Source: Candidatus Pristimantibacillus lignocellulolyticus
Lineage (GTDB): Bacteria; Bacillota; Bacilli; Paenibacillales; Paenibacillaceae
NCBI GenBank assembly: GCA_023639215.1
Contig: CP097899.1
Coordinates: 5,204,001 to 5,268,000, forward strand
DNA: 64,000 bases
Direction: 5' to 3'
A model generated the notes under the pieces. That model did not search any database, had not been told where the DNA came from, and saw nothing but the letters and a program-made list of their open reading frames with translations. The position numbers and the translations under genes were made by a program. Below are positions 40,896-51,145 of the stretch, in pieces. Within the stretch, counting starts at the first letter, position 1. The number at the start of each line of letters is the position of its first letter.

Positions 40896-43800
40896 CTACT
40901 TCATAGCATGTAATAACTTTTGCATTAACTTAGCTGCTTCAGCACGAGTTCCTAATCCTTGTGGATCGAATGTCGTAGCTGATTTACCATCGATGAACCC
41001 TGAGCCGTAGACTGCATTAATTGATTCTACTGCCCATGGTGCAGCTTTATCTATATCCCCGAACGGAGTTTCCACTCCCGTTAATGGGTGACCTTGAGCA
41101 AATAGATAAGCTCTTGCAATCATGACCGCCATTTCTTGACGCTCAACGTGATCATTTGGTGCAAAACTTGTGCTTGATCTTCCATTTACAATTCCCGCTT
41201 CAACAGCAGCCGAGATTGCATCAGCATACCAGCTATTGCCCACTACATCATCAAAACTAGTTTCTCCATTAGCTTCAAGACCAAGCATACGAACTAACAT
41301 CGTTGTAAATTCTGCTCTCGTTACTTCTTGTTTAGGTGCATACTTATCAAGTGAAATTCCTTGAATAATTCCTTTTGCTAATAATTCTTTAATATATTTA
41401 TTCGCCCAATAATCTGTAGCTACATCATCGAACTGTTTATCGTAATTAACGACAATGTATTTGGTATTCGCTTGTACTTCTGCTTGTAATTTATCATCTA
41501 CAATTCTACTTGATACGTACATGAATGTACCATCTGCTTTGACCTCATATAATCCAACTGTAGCATTTTGCTGCTCTTTTGTTAGCGGAATAGCAATTGT
41601 TACTTTATTAGCTTGATTACTAACCGATTTGTTCGAGTTATCCGTTGCCTTAACTTCAAATACATTACTTATTGCCGTCACTTGTGCTTTAGCTAGATTG
41701 CCGGCTGTAGCTGCAAGTTCATGGGCATTGTCCCTCTCACTCACGACTTGAACTTGAATCGTAGAATTAGATTTGCTCCAAGTTGAATAGACGTCACTTG
41801 GAATATTCATTGTCCATTGACTCGTGTTAACTTGTAGGTTTCTGCCATTAAGCAAAGTGGCTGCATTCGCAGGTAAAACGATTACTGTAACGTTATCGTT
41901 CGTAGTAATAACGACCATATCATTATTAGTCGAAATTAACTGCTCCTCTGTAATATTTAATATGCTCTCTACCGTTTCTTCCAGAACTTCTACACCACCA
42001 TTGCCTGTGCCAGGGTTCGGACTCGGAGTGGGAGCTAGTGTTGGTTCTGGCGTTGGACTAGGCGTTGGCTCTGACGTCGGTTCTGGTGTTGGACTAGGCG
42101 TTGGCACTGGCGTCGGTTCTGGTGTTGGAGTAGGTGTTGGTTTTTTATCAGTAGGTAACATGACCTCATCTAATACTTCTCCAGCAACGTTTTTTACTAC
42201 GACATAAATACCTTCGCCATCAGTTAATACTTCCGTATAAATTTGTGTATTTGCTTCATATACAACATCTTGCCAATAATAAGGCGTTAAGCCATAGAAC
42301 TTAGGACCTGAAGAACCACCAATTAAATACATCGTTCCTTCTTCATTGTTATCTACGATCTCGCCACCATTCATATTAAATGTGCGAAGATAAATATGAT
42401 CGTGACCATTCATTACAAGATCTACACCATATTGATCAAAAATCGGCACCCAATATTTTTGTACATCCTTATTCTGATACGTACTTCCATATGGTCCTTG
42501 ATGGAAGAAGACAATGATCGACGATGCATTACTTTCCGCCAAATCTTTCTCTAGCCATGATGATTGTTCAATTATCCCTTCTGTGCCCATCTCTGTGTTT
42601 AATACGACAAAATGAGTATCTGCTATATCATAAGAGAATGAAGTGCCATTTGTTAATGTAAGCTCGTTATCTGGATTATTGAATTGAGATAAATAATCAC
42701 CTGTTCCATTGTCTCCATATACTTCGTGATTACCAATTATCGGTACTAATGTTGTATTCATTAACTCACTTTGTACCGCATTGAACCACCAATTCCATTG
42801 CTCAAGCTCATATCCACTATCGACCATATCACCAGCATGGACGATCATATCTACATCTGTTAGTGGTGTATCAGACAGCGCTTTATCTACTACTGCTCCC
42901 CATAGATCGAAACCAGCGGCATTCGCAGCTTGTGAATCCCCAAAGAATAAGAATTTTGCAGAATCTTGATTAATATCAGTTGTTTTGAATTGGCCTGAAT
43001 TACTAACATTAGTAGCTCCATCGCCTACTCGGTATATATATTCTGTACCAGGTTTTAAGTCGGTCAACTCAACTTGATGAATTCGTACAGTGCCATCATT
43101 TGCAGTTGTATATAAATAATTTGTGCCTTCGACTTTCAACACATTGTCTGCTGCAAAAGTAGTAAACTCAGATTTTTCCACTAGCTCTACTACCGTCGAC
43201 TTCACATCTGCACTTGTTTTCCATGAAACATTACGAGCAGTTGTTGCTTCATTACCGAAGGTCACATTAATATGCATCGGAGCTACTGTTCCAGCAGATG
43301 CCGCAACAACAAATGACATTATTGGACTATAATTATCTTCTTTCACCACTTGTATATTGTACGTACCTGATGTCGTGGTTACTTCATCTGTTATCAGTTG
43401 ACCATTAACATCAGAAGTCGATGCAATAATCGTTCCATTAAACATCATTTGCGCTTCCTCAATTGGCTTTTGACTAGCTTTATCTACTATTGTAAATACT
43501 GCAGGCTCGCCTTTGGAAGTAGCATGATGATCCCAAGTTAACTCATATTTACTTTGAACATCCATATTAAACGAGTCGCCTTTATAATTAATATCCGATT
43601 TTGAAGCAGTCTCAACAATTCCTTTTAATACTTTTAGCCCAATTGACTTTTTCGGATTAGCTTTTAATTCTGTTAACGTATATGGTCCCAAATAGTCTGA
43701 TTTCATTCGATATCTTATACTACCAATTGAATCTGTAGCTGATAGTTTGGCAGCGGCTAGATCACTTAGTGTTAACTTCATTAATTCATTTGTTTCATCA

Positions 43801-46547
43801 ACAGTAAAATCTACTATACTGTTAGATAATTTACTATTTGGAAGAAACTCAATATTCTCCATCGCACTTGGCATATAACTGAACTCTAACTGACCAGCTA
43901 TTAATTCATTTGCACCTTTTGCTGTAATATCAAATGAATACGTTTGACCTACGTATACAATATCTTCAGTCTTATATTCGTAATATGGAGATCCTAAATT
44001 AATTTTGAAATTCCATGCTTTAATTGTTTGGTTTCCTGCTAAGTCACGAACTGCAATTTTCACAGTATGATTACCTTCGCTTAACGGTTCTGTCGGTACA
44101 TAACTGATTTCACCTTTAGGTGGGTAGAAACCATGTGTTACTAAAACACCATCCACATATAGACGAGTTTTATTAGGGTCAATCAATGTAGTACCTGGAT
44201 GAGTTGTAGCATCATATCCAGCATCCTGTGCAGTAATTTTTATAGTTGGTGTAGCTGTATTAACCATTGCACCTTCTGCTGGAGAGAATGATACAATCTC
44301 AGGTTCATCATAATCAATACCTTCTACTGGGCCATATGTTACTGTAATATCATCGATATAAATAGCACCAGCATCTTTTTTAGCAGAACTAGTCTCCATA
44401 TATCTTACTTGTTTCTCGATTGTTAATGGCAATGTACGTCCTGCTGGAACAGCTGCTTCTACATACTTCCAACCTACCCAATCGACACCTTTAGTCTGAT
44501 CAGTAAAGTCAATTGCAATGGCAGCATTGTTTCCATCACGAAGTTGCGCACGTAGCCAATGACCTTTACCATCACCATAAACCCACATACCGATTTTTTC
44601 GGGATATCCAGGAATGGCAATTCTAGTGTCCACACCTGTTGATTGTAGGTAAGCACCAGATGTAGACTCTCTACCTGTGAAATCATAAGATAATTTAACT
44701 GCTGCATTTCCATTTCGCACGAAATCTTGATCAGTAATCCAATCAATTTCGAATAAGTTAGCACGATCTGCTGCAGCTACATAATTTCCAATGCCATTCT
44801 CAAAATCTTCTAACACGACAGGCGGAATTCCAACATTTACTGTAAATGAATCCGTTACTTCACCAAAACTTACACTAATAGTTCCGGATTGACCTGATTC
44901 AGAAGTTGCTGTGAAAATACCGTTGTCATCTACAGTACCAATATTTCCTGTAACGCTCCAATCTAGATCATTATTACTTGTTGCTACTACTTGACCATTG
45001 CGAGTCGCTTTAACATTTAATTGAACAATTTCACCAGATGTATATGTTTTTTCTTCATTAGGGAAATCTAATGCTGTTAATGTATCAATGATTTCAATTG
45101 TCGCTTCTCCAGTAACGTTACCAGCATTGACATGAATAGTTGCCTCACCAGCTTGTTGACTTGCAGTAAATTGACCTTCATCATTAATCGTTCCGAAAGC
45201 TTCATCTACAGACCATTTCAGATCTGTAGCGACATTAGTTGGATGATAGTTCGCATCAAGTGCTGCACCTTCGAATGAAATAGTTGAGCCTATAAGAACA
45301 CGTTCCACACTTGGAGTAACTGCGATTGAAGATGCAGAATTTAACTCCGGAGCAGTATTTACTAACAATAGTCCATTACCAGTACTGCGCTCATATCCAT
45401 CTGATCCTGAGTTAACCATTGTCGCTTCTTGTTGACCAGGAAGTTTTGCGATGAGTGTTGACGAACCGCCTCCGTCTAAATTCATCGCTTGAACAACACC
45501 CATTTCAACAAGTAACTTACCAACTTGCATCATTTCAAGCCCATCACTAAATCCAGGCTGACGACCATCTACTTCGAAAAATACTACAGTTCCATCTGCT
45601 TTTGTTCCTATCGCTGTACGTGGATGAGTGCCTTCAGGTCCTACATTTTGTGGAACTCCATTTTCTACAAGTGGCCCATTACCACCAATTGCAGTTGTTA
45701 CATTTGCAAAGTTATTTGATAATTCAAAATTAGCCGTAACCGTTTGTCCCACTTGCAGCGCTTCAATAATCGATGTTTTATTACCGGACGCTGACAATAC
45801 AACTTTACCTTCCGTTAGCGTTGTATTTCCTTGCCCTACCTTAACTTCTGATACTGTCATTACTAGGTTAGATCCGTTCGCTACTTCGCCTGAAACAACA
45901 TCAAGAACAACTTCAACACCTTGTGTTGATGAACCAGTTGAGATTCCATATTTATTCGTAAACATTACAAGTTGGTTATTATCACGATAGCGATTTACAC
46001 TAGTTAATTCTGTAGTTGTTCCATCTATCGAAATTGTTTTTGTTAATGAAACATTACCATACACTGATTCGCCAGCAGCAGTCATACCGAATGCATAACT
46101 ACTTCCAGGGCTGATCAATATTTCACCATCCGCCACAAAAATTCCATTAGGTACGCCAGTTGCATGACCTGAAATTTCATAGAAGTCACCATTAATCCCT
46201 GCAATGACGCGGCTGCCCTCTGCATCAACATAATCAGCCATTTGTGAAAGTGGCTTCATACCTGAAACATAACCATTCTTTGTGGCACTAACTAATTCAA
46301 GATTTGAATTAGTGGGATCAAACTCCACTGTATGTACTTTCTGTACTCTATCCTCCACATTCATGTCCATCCAAGTATATGTAGCTCCAAATCCGAGTTC
46401 ACTTTGTCTCATATCAACAACTTCACCATAGCTCCAACTTGGAGTAACAGGTAATGCCGCATTGACCTTAATGATAGGTTGTAACATTGACAATACAATT
46501 GCTACCACCATGATACTAGCAATAGATTTGTACATCTTCTTCAACAT
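40896..46547 (-). CDS. Giant SLH-anchored phosphodiester glycosidase and metallophosphoesterase
   Basis: 1883-residue cell-surface protein. Signal peptide (1-30); phosphodiester glycosidase/NAGPA domain (about 60-400, AIGGNGPLVENG and AMNLDGGGSSTLIA); two Ig-like Big_2 domains (about 405-570); a carbohydrate-binding-type beta-sandwich (about 580-740); Ig-like and cohesin-like modules (about 750-1000); an Fn3-like purple-phosphatase N domain (about 1090-1180); a calcineurin-like phosphoesterase (about 1190-1420: FGDSQ, HAGDMVDSG, GNHEVYG, NGHDHIYLR). Then a Pro/Thr-rich PTPEPTPVPTPSPTPEP linker, and three SLH domains (about 1700-1883) that bind pyruvylated wall polymer. It probably processes phosphate-containing glycans such as wall teichoic acid or phosphonates outside the cell; substrate unproven. 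Confidence 0.85.
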   Translation of the reverse strand: MLKKMYKSIASIMVVAIVLSMLQPIIKVNAALPVTPSWSYGEVVDMRQSELGFGATYTWMDMNVEDRVQKVHTVEFDPTNSNLELVSATKNGYVSGMKPLSQMADYVDAEGSRVIAGINGDFYEISGHATGVPNGIFVADGEILISPGSSYAFGMTAAGESVYGNVSLTKTISIDGTTTELTSVNRYRDNNQLVMFTNKYGISTGSSTQGVEVVLDVVSGEVANGSNLVMTVSEVKVGQGNTTLTEGKVVLSASGNKTSIIEALQVGQTVTANFELSNNFANVTTAIGGNGPLVENGVPQNVGPEGTHPRTAIGTKADGTVVFFEVDGRQPGFSDGLEMMQVGKLLVEMGVVQAMNLDGGGSSTLIAKLPGQQEATMVNSGSDGYERSTGNGLLLVNTAPELNSASSIAVTPSVERVLIGSTISFEGAALDANYHPTNVATDLKWSVDEAFGTINDEGQFTASQQAGEATIHVNAGNVTGEATIEIIDTLTALDFPNEEKTYTSGEIVQLNVKATRNGQVVATSNNDLDWSVTGNIGTVDDNGIFTATSESGQSGTISVSFGEVTDSFTVNVGIPPVVLEDFENGIGNYVAAADRANLFEIDWITDQDFVRNGNAAVKLSYDFTGRESTSGAYLQSTGVDTRIAIPGYPEKIGMWVYGDGKGHWLRAQLRDGNNAAIAIDFTDQTKGVDWVGWKYVEAAVPAGRTLPLTIEKQVRYMETSSAKKDAGAIYIDDITVTYGPVEGIDYDEPEIVSFSPAEGAMVNTATPTIKITAQDAGYDATTHPGTTLIDPNKTRLYVDGVLVTHGFYPPKGEISYVPTEPLSEGNHTVKIAVRDLAGNQTIKAWNFKINLGSPYYEYKTEDIVYVGQTYSFDITAKGANELIAGQLEFSYMPSAMENIEFLPNSKLSNSIVDFTVDETNELMKLTLSDLAAAKLSATDSIGSIRYRMKSDYLGPYTLTELKANPKKSIGLKVLKGIVETASKSDINYKGDSFNMDVQSKYELTWDHHATSKGEPAVFTIVDKASQKPIEEAQMMFNGTIIASTSDVNGQLITDEVTTTSGTYNIQVVKEDNYSPIMSFVVAASAGTVAPMHINVTFGNEATTARNVSWKTSADVKSTVVELVEKSEFTTFAADNVLKVEGTNYLYTTANDGTVRIHQVELTDLKPGTEYIYRVGDGATNVSNSGQFKTTDINQDSAKFLFFGDSQAANAAGFDLWGAVVDKALSDTPLTDVDMIVHAGDMVDSGYELEQWNWWFNAVQSELMNTTLVPIIGNHEVYGDNGTGDYLSQFNNPDNELTLTNGTSFSYDIADTHFVVLNTEMGTEGIIEQSSWLEKDLAESNASSIIVFFHQGPYGSTYQNKDVQKYWVPIFDQYGVDLVMNGHDHIYLRTFNMNGGEIVDNNEEGTMYLIGGSSGPKFYGLTPYYWQDVVYEANTQIYTEVLTDGEGIYVVVKNVAGEVLDEVMLPTDKKPTPTPTPEPTPVPTPSPTPEPTSEPTPSPTPEPTLAPTPSPNPGTGNGGVEVLEETVESILNITEEQLISTNNDMVVITTNDNVTVIVLPANAATLLNGRNLQVNTSQWTMNIPSDVYSTWSKSNSTIQVQVVSERDNAHELAATAGNLAKAQVTAISNVFEVKATDNSNKSVSNQANKVTIAIPLTKEQQNATVGLYEVKADGTFMYVSSRIVDDKLQAEVQANTKYIVVNYDKQFDDVATDYWANKYIKELLAKGIIQGISLDKYAPKQEVTRAEFTTMLVRMLGLEANGETSFDDVVGNSWYADAISAAVEAGIVNGRSSTSFAPNDHVERQEMAVMIARAYLFAQGHPLTGVETPFGDIDKAAPWAVESINAVYGSGFIDGKSATTFDPQGLGTRAEAAKLMQKLLHAMK

Positions 46548-46725
46548 GCTCAGCTCCTTATATGTATGTATTATGCTAGCTAAGTATATTCATTAATAAT
46601 TAAGGCATTGTTTTCATAGTATTAATAAATTATGTGTGTTATTGAAAATATTAGTGAAAGCAATAAAATTACATGGTAATAAAAGGATAATAGATTTTAT
46701 CAAATTAATTATTATTACACGTTCA

Positions 46726-46762
46726 ATAAAAAAACCATTAACCTACATGCCGGCTAATGGTT
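46726..46762 (-). terminator. Terminator of yunC
   Basis: AACCATTA and TAATGGTT arms with the loop ACCTACATGCCGGC; the minus strand continues into seven U. Confidence 0.8.
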
Positions 46763-46826
46763 ACTTGCATATGATATAGTGAGTCTTCAACTATTATTAC
46801 ATATTTCAGTACGTTTTACGCAACTA

Positions 46827-47132
46827 CTATAACATCTTTTCTAATGCATCTTTCCCTCTCATACCCACGGTTACGCCAAGTTCTTCTGCTGTATCTGTAA
46901 TTGATTCTAATGGGGCATCCATCAGTTCTTCCAAAGTGCGCACACCTACCGCCCGTCCTGCAATAATTGCTCGATCTTTAAGCTTATTATTCAGCAAACT
47001 CACATCAAGTGCTCCACACATAATATAGCCCTTATCTGTAGAAATGGATAACAGCGTTGTCTTGGGCAACTTTACTTCCGTACCAATTACTGTAGCACCG
47101 CTACTTAATTGAAACGGTATCATTTTAATCAT
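46827..47132 (-). CDS. yunC: YunC/DUF1805 family protein
   Basis: 101-residue cytosolic protein of the YunC (DUF1805) family, recognised by GATVIGTEVKLPKTTLLSIS, TDKGYIMCGALDVSLLN and the RAIIAGRAVGVRTLEELMDA segment. Function unknown; the family is conserved in Bacillales. Monocistronic with its own terminator. Confidence 0.85.
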   Translation of the reverse strand: MIKMIPFQLSSGATVIGTEVKLPKTTLLSISTDKGYIMCGALDVSLLNNKLKDRAIIAGRAVGVRTLEELMDAPLESITDTAEELGVTVGMRGKDALEKML

Positions 47133-47316
47133 ACTGTATGCACCTCTCGTAGCTCATTGGTATTGTTAACGTATGTTACTATATGCATCAAATGCTTGTA
47201 AGTTAACAACGAATATAGCTAAATATATAGAAACAATATTTTTCATATTTCCCAATTTAAAATATATTTCTTTCGTAAAACCCGCATAAACCGAGATTAA
47301 TGACCCATTTAGTAGC

Positions 47317-47345
47317 TTGACAGTTAAAAAAGCATGACTTTATAC
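47317..47345 (+). promoter_or_regulatory. Candidate promoter upstream of the 160-aa gene
   Basis: TTGACA and TTATAC with a 17-bp spacer, about 100 bp before the ATG. A second TTGACA at 47347 has no clear -10. The rest of the 47133-47442 interval shows no gene. Confidence 0.45.
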
Positions 47346-47442
47346 CTTGACAATTTTCTAAATTAAATCATTTAAGTAGGACTACAGAAATACAAACATT
47401 CATGATATAGTAGAATAATAAAGTGACGCGGAGGTATTTATT

Positions 47443-47925
47443 ATGGCAAGCACAGAGAAAAGTTCTTTTCTATTTAATGTTGAAATTTTAATTGAAAATG
47501 AACATCACGCAATCGCGTTACAACAGTTGATTGAACAATTGAACAAAACTAATTTTACAGATTACAAAATAACATCAGGTATTGAACTTGGGAAAGTTAT
47601 TGCCGATCGAAAAGCAAAAGCTAAATCATCGAAATCTATTCCTGTCGTTGTTGAAACTCCAGTTCAAGAAACAACTTCAATTACTAATACAACTACTACT
47701 TCCAATAGTGCATATGAATTAGGCTTAGAAGTTTTCAGACAATGTAAAGATCAAAACAAACTAATTCGCCTTATCGTAAATCGTGGTTTAGGCATTAAGT
47801 TAAGTATCCCATGTCGAGTCATTAACATTGATGAGAATGATCAAATTATTACGGTTTATCATGTCGATGAAAAACAAGTATATACTTTCCGATTAATTGA
47901 AATTGAAGACTTTATTGAAGCATAA
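47443..47925 (+). CDS. Hypothetical protein, 160 aa
   Basis: Not recognised. Residues 1-55 form a ferredoxin-like start (SFLFNVEILIENEHHAIALQ), 60-95 a Ser/Thr-rich linker (SITNTTTTSNSAYELG), and about 95-160 a compact strand-rich domain (RGLGIKLSIPCRVINIDEND, QIITVYHVDEKQVYTFRLIE) that could be a small beta-barrel. GCGGAGG precedes the ATG. Conserved-looking and well punctuated by promoter and terminator. Confidence 0.6.
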   Translation: MASTEKSSFLFNVEILIENEHHAIALQQLIEQLNKTNFTDYKITSGIELGKVIADRKAKAKSSKSIPVVVETPVQETTSITNTTTTSNSAYELGLEVFRQCKDQNKLIRLIVNRGLGIKLSIPCRVINIDENDQIITVYHVDEKQVYTFRLIEIEDFIEA

Positions 47926-47930
47926 TACAA

Positions 47931-47969
47931 AAAAGCCAATCTAGTAGTGAAAATACTAGATTGGCTTTT
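47931..47969. terminator. Bidirectional terminator
   Basis: AAAAGCCAATCTAGTA and its exact complement around a 7-base loop, between two convergent genes, with A and T runs. Confidence 0.9.
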
Positions 47970-47992
47970 TGTATTATGTAGTTAATCACTTT

Positions 47993-49858
47993 TCACCCAG
48001 CAAAAAGTAATTTTTCAAAGGAATATCCAGGAACTGGTGGACTTTTTAAATACCCTTGCATCTCATCACATTGTAATGTGCGAAGGAAATCTAATTGCTC
48101 CGTTGTCTCTACTCCTTCGGCGATCACTTGCAAATTCAATTTATGTGCCATAGCAATAATTGCAGATACGATTTCCGCATGACTTTGTTCTTTCAAAATA
48201 TCTGTAACAAATGAACGATCAATCTTTAAGCGAGTAATCGGGAATGACTTCAAATAATGGAATGAACTATAGCCAGTACCAAAATCATCTACGCTAATCC
48301 CCACTCCTAATTCGCTAATCGCAATTAATTTACGATTCATCTCATTCATATCAATACTCATTGACTCTGTAATTTCAATATCCAAATATTGAGAAGGCAA
48401 TTGTGTTTCTTCAAGGATTTGCTTAATTTGCTGATCCATTTCATTTCTTACAAATTGGCGAATCGATAAATTCACAGCAACCGGTACGATTGGCAATCCA
48501 GCGTCAAGCCACTCTTTATTTTGACGACATGCTTCTCTAATGACCCATTCACCAATCGGTACAATCAAACCACTTTCTTCAGCTAGTGGAATAAAGTGAA
48601 TTGGCGATAGTAATCCTTTTGTTGGATGATTCCAACGAATAAGAGCTTCGCCCCCAACAATACGACCATGTATAAGATCATATTGAGGTTGATAATATAG
48701 TTCGAACTCATTACGCTGTATGGCGCGATGAATTTCATGTTGTAATTTTAGTCGCTCATAAGAGGAATTATTCCACTCTTCTGAATAAATAAGAATATGA
48801 CCACCAGAAGATTCTTTAACTTTCACTAATGCCATATCAGCTTTTTTGAAAAGCGAGAACCCGTCATCCATAGGATCAAGATTCAGTGCAATACCCATGC
48901 TTGCTCCCATATGTACAGGAACACCTTTCAAATCATACGGTTCACTAATGATATCTAATATATGTTGTGAACGTGATAATAATTGATCAATATTATCAAT
49001 TTCATTCAGAAGTAATGCAAAAGCATCACCTTCTAATCTAGCAACAAAATCATGTGTAGATAATAATCGGTTCAAACGATCAGCCATTTGAAGTAACATT
49101 AGATCAGCATATTCTCTTCCGAATGAAGCATTTATAAGTTTAAAATTATCAAGATCTATGTAACATACACTTAGCATCTTCTGATCTTCTTTTGCCCTAA
49201 GCAGTGATTCATCTAATCTAATTTGAAATAAAGTTCGATTGGGTAATCCCGTCATATCATCGTAATAAGCCATGTAACGGATACGTTCCAAATTACGCTT
49301 ATGATCACTCAGATCATGACTTACGATCAAAGATCCAATAACTTTACCATCTTGAATAACGGGCTCACAGCTAATTTGAAGTTCTAATGGGAATGAAGAT
49401 CGATGTAAGACATGAATATTTAGTTTTTCTATTTGTCCTTCTTGTACCTTTTGTAATGCTTCGATTAGTGACTCTTGACTTGATTGCTCAATTACAGTCA
49501 TAATTGGTTTCCCAATTAACTCTTCGATTTCATTATAACCAAGCATATGTGCGGAAGTATCATTTAACTCAATAATATTTCCATCATGATTGATTAATGT
49601 TAATGCGACTGCATTAGATTGAAACAAAGTACTTACAATTGATTCATGATAGTTCGTAGTTGATGATATTCTTCTTGTACGAAGCATGAGTATGATCGCT
49701 GTGGCAATAAGAACTGCTCCAACTGTGCCAAGAATAACTTGATATTTCAGAGAGCTTATTCCAAACATTGCGATTAATATCCAAGCAAAGGAAAGGACAA
49801 TGAGATAGCCTGAAACTAGCGAAGGTTCCAACCAATTAAACTGTTTTCGCTTCAACAA
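47993..49858 (-). CDS. Membrane-bound PAS-GGDEF-EAL protein, cyclic-di-GMP phosphodiesterase
   Basis: 621 residues. Two membrane helices (about 14-62) are followed by a PAS domain (about 75-185), a GGDEF-type domain (about 195-355) and an EAL domain (about 370-615). The GGDEF motif is replaced by LEGDAF, so cyclase activity is unlikely. EAL residues are intact: GEALIRWNHP, ITESMSID, VDDFGTGYSSFHYLKSFP, LKIDRSFV and AEGVETTEQ. It is therefore expected to hydrolyse c-di-GMP, with the PAS domain sensing an input. Monocistronic. Confidence 0.9.
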   Translation of the reverse strand: MLKRKQFNWLEPSLVSGYLIVLSFAWILIAMFGISSLKYQVILGTVGAVLIATAIILMLRTRRISSTTNYHESIVSTLFQSNAVALTLINHDGNIIELNDTSAHMLGYNEIEELIGKPIMTVIEQSSQESLIEALQKVQEGQIEKLNIHVLHRSSFPLELQISCEPVIQDGKVIGSLIVSHDLSDHKRNLERIRYMAYYDDMTGLPNRTLFQIRLDESLLRAKEDQKMLSVCYIDLDNFKLINASFGREYADLMLLQMADRLNRLLSTHDFVARLEGDAFALLLNEIDNIDQLLSRSQHILDIISEPYDLKGVPVHMGASMGIALNLDPMDDGFSLFKKADMALVKVKESSGGHILIYSEEWNNSSYERLKLQHEIHRAIQRNEFELYYQPQYDLIHGRIVGGEALIRWNHPTKGLLSPIHFIPLAEESGLIVPIGEWVIREACRQNKEWLDAGLPIVPVAVNLSIRQFVRNEMDQQIKQILEETQLPSQYLDIEITESMSIDMNEMNRKLIAISELGVGISVDDFGTGYSSFHYLKSFPITRLKIDRSFVTDILKEQSHAEIVSAIIAMAHKLNLQVIAEGVETTEQLDFLRTLQCDEMQGYLKSPPVPGYSFEKLLFAG

Positions 49859-49956
49859 CTGTAATCCCTCAATTCTTCTTGCTATGGATTTATAATAAAG
49901 AGCACACTACATACATCATTATAATCGAAATTTGTCAAATATCATAGAAAAAAATG

Positions 49957-50337
49957 TTAATCTGTTTTATTCCCTGCAATTCCCCACACAACAAAAATCC
50001 AACCTGCTATAAGGGAAACACCACCTATAGGTGTAATTGCACCAAGTATTGTTTTACCAGTTAATGCCATGATGTATAAACTACCGCTGAAAATAATGAT
50101 CCCAACAATAATTAAAATAGCTCCAGTAGCCAACTTTTTATAATTTTTAACCATGGTTGAAGCGAGCGCAATTAACATTAATCCTAAAGCGTTATACATC
50201 TGATAACGTACACCTGTTTCAAAATTTTGTAGCATCCGCTCCGATACAATTTCTTTTAATCCATGTGCACCAAATGCACCTAACGCAATCGCAAGTGCTG
50301 CACAAATTGCGCCAATTGAAAAGTACTTTCTAAACAT
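49957..50337 (-). CDS. ywdK: DUF423 membrane protein YwdK
   Basis: 126-residue integral membrane protein of the DUF423/YwdK family: GAICAALAIALGAFGAHGLK, the FETGVRYQMYNALGLMLIAL segment and the GGVSLIAGWIFVVWG end. Four hydrophobic helices. GAGGAT precedes the ATG at 50337; earlier in-frame starts up to 50355 lie within or before that site. Function unknown. Confidence 0.82.
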   Translation of the reverse strand: MFRKYFSIGAICAALAIALGAFGAHGLKEIVSERMLQNFETGVRYQMYNALGLMLIALASTMVKNYKKLATGAILIIVGIIIFSGSLYIMALTGKTILGAITPIGGVSLIAGWIFVVWGIAGNKTD

Positions 50338-50397
50338 TTTCATCATCCTCTTCATTTTTATTGTATAATAGTAAAAACTAGTTTAAAGGAGTACGTA

Positions 50398-51084
50398 ATG
50401 GAAAATAATAATCAATCTAATTCTAATCCATCTCCGTCTAACGACATTGCAAACACGCCAGCAACTGAGAAATCGTCGGAGCAAGTAACACCTTCTCAGC
50501 AGAAGTCATTTAAAGCATTTGGAACTTACAATCCTAGCTTGGCTCAAGAGACTCAGCATGCTGGGGACCAGAATTTCGCTCCAACAGGATATTCAACAGG
50601 TGATCAAACTCAATACTCACAAACATACGGTTCATCCAATGGTAATCCACAACAACAGTTTAATTATCCACCGCCATCAGGTCCTGTTAATCCATTGAAA
50701 CATTCAGGTCTTGGCATTACGAGTTTCATCTTGTCGTTAGTATCAATTCTAGTCATCGTTATCGGATTCGTTACTATGTTTTCTAGCATATCTTCATTAA
50801 CTTTGACTGAGCTAGAATTAATGCAAGATCCAGCTTATATTCAAGAGCAATTGTCTATTGGTGATGGCGATCTTCCATCAAGTTTAGTAGGAGTAATTGT
50901 TAGCGTCGTCCTTATATTCGGTTCAGGATTTTTCAGTTTCCTTGGGATTATCTTCGGTATCATTGGTGTTTGCATGAAAAACCGTCGTAAAATCTTCGGT
51001 ATTCTTGGTACAGTTTTCAACGGTTTATTACTAGTTGGTGGATTTATCTTCTTCATGATCTCACTAATGGCAGCAGGTCTTTAA
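50398..51084 (+). CDS. DUF4190-like membrane protein with long polar N-terminus
   Basis: 228 residues. The first 100 are Asn/Gln/Ser/Pro-rich and disordered; then two membrane pairs, HSGLGITSFILSLVSILVIV (about 102-130) and a second block around IFGSGFFSFLGIIFGIIGVC, ending LLVGGFIFFMISLMA. The LGITSFILSL pattern is typical of DUF4190 proteins. It is divergent from ywdK. Role unknown, probably cell-envelope related. Confidence 0.72.
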   Translation: MENNNQSNSNPSPSNDIANTPATEKSSEQVTPSQQKSFKAFGTYNPSLAQETQHAGDQNFAPTGYSTGDQTQYSQTYGSSNGNPQQQFNYPPPSGPVNPLKHSGLGITSFILSLVSILVIVIGFVTMFSSISSLTLTELELMQDPAYIQEQLSIGDGDLPSSLVGVIVSVVLIFGSGFFSFLGIIFGIIGVCMKNRRKIFGILGTVFNGLLLVGGFIFFMISLMAAGL

Positions 51085-51102
51085 ATAATATGTGTCGAGC
51101 TT

Positions 51103-51145
51103 GACTCATCAACTCTCTGAATGAGAAATTGATGAGTCTTTTTTA
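51103..51145. terminator. Terminator between convergent genes
   Basis: GACTCATCAA and TTGATGAGTC arms around a 16-base loop followed by six T on the plus strand. Confidence 0.8.

Noticed and set aside
41824..42207. 127-codon frame with Gly/Val repeats
   Set aside because: Complement of the Pro/Thr-rich linker of the SLH protein; low complexity, no independent support.
45628..45990. 120-codon frame opposite the giant SLH gene
   Set aside because: Antisense shadow of a strong 1883-residue coding frame; no ribosome site or family features.
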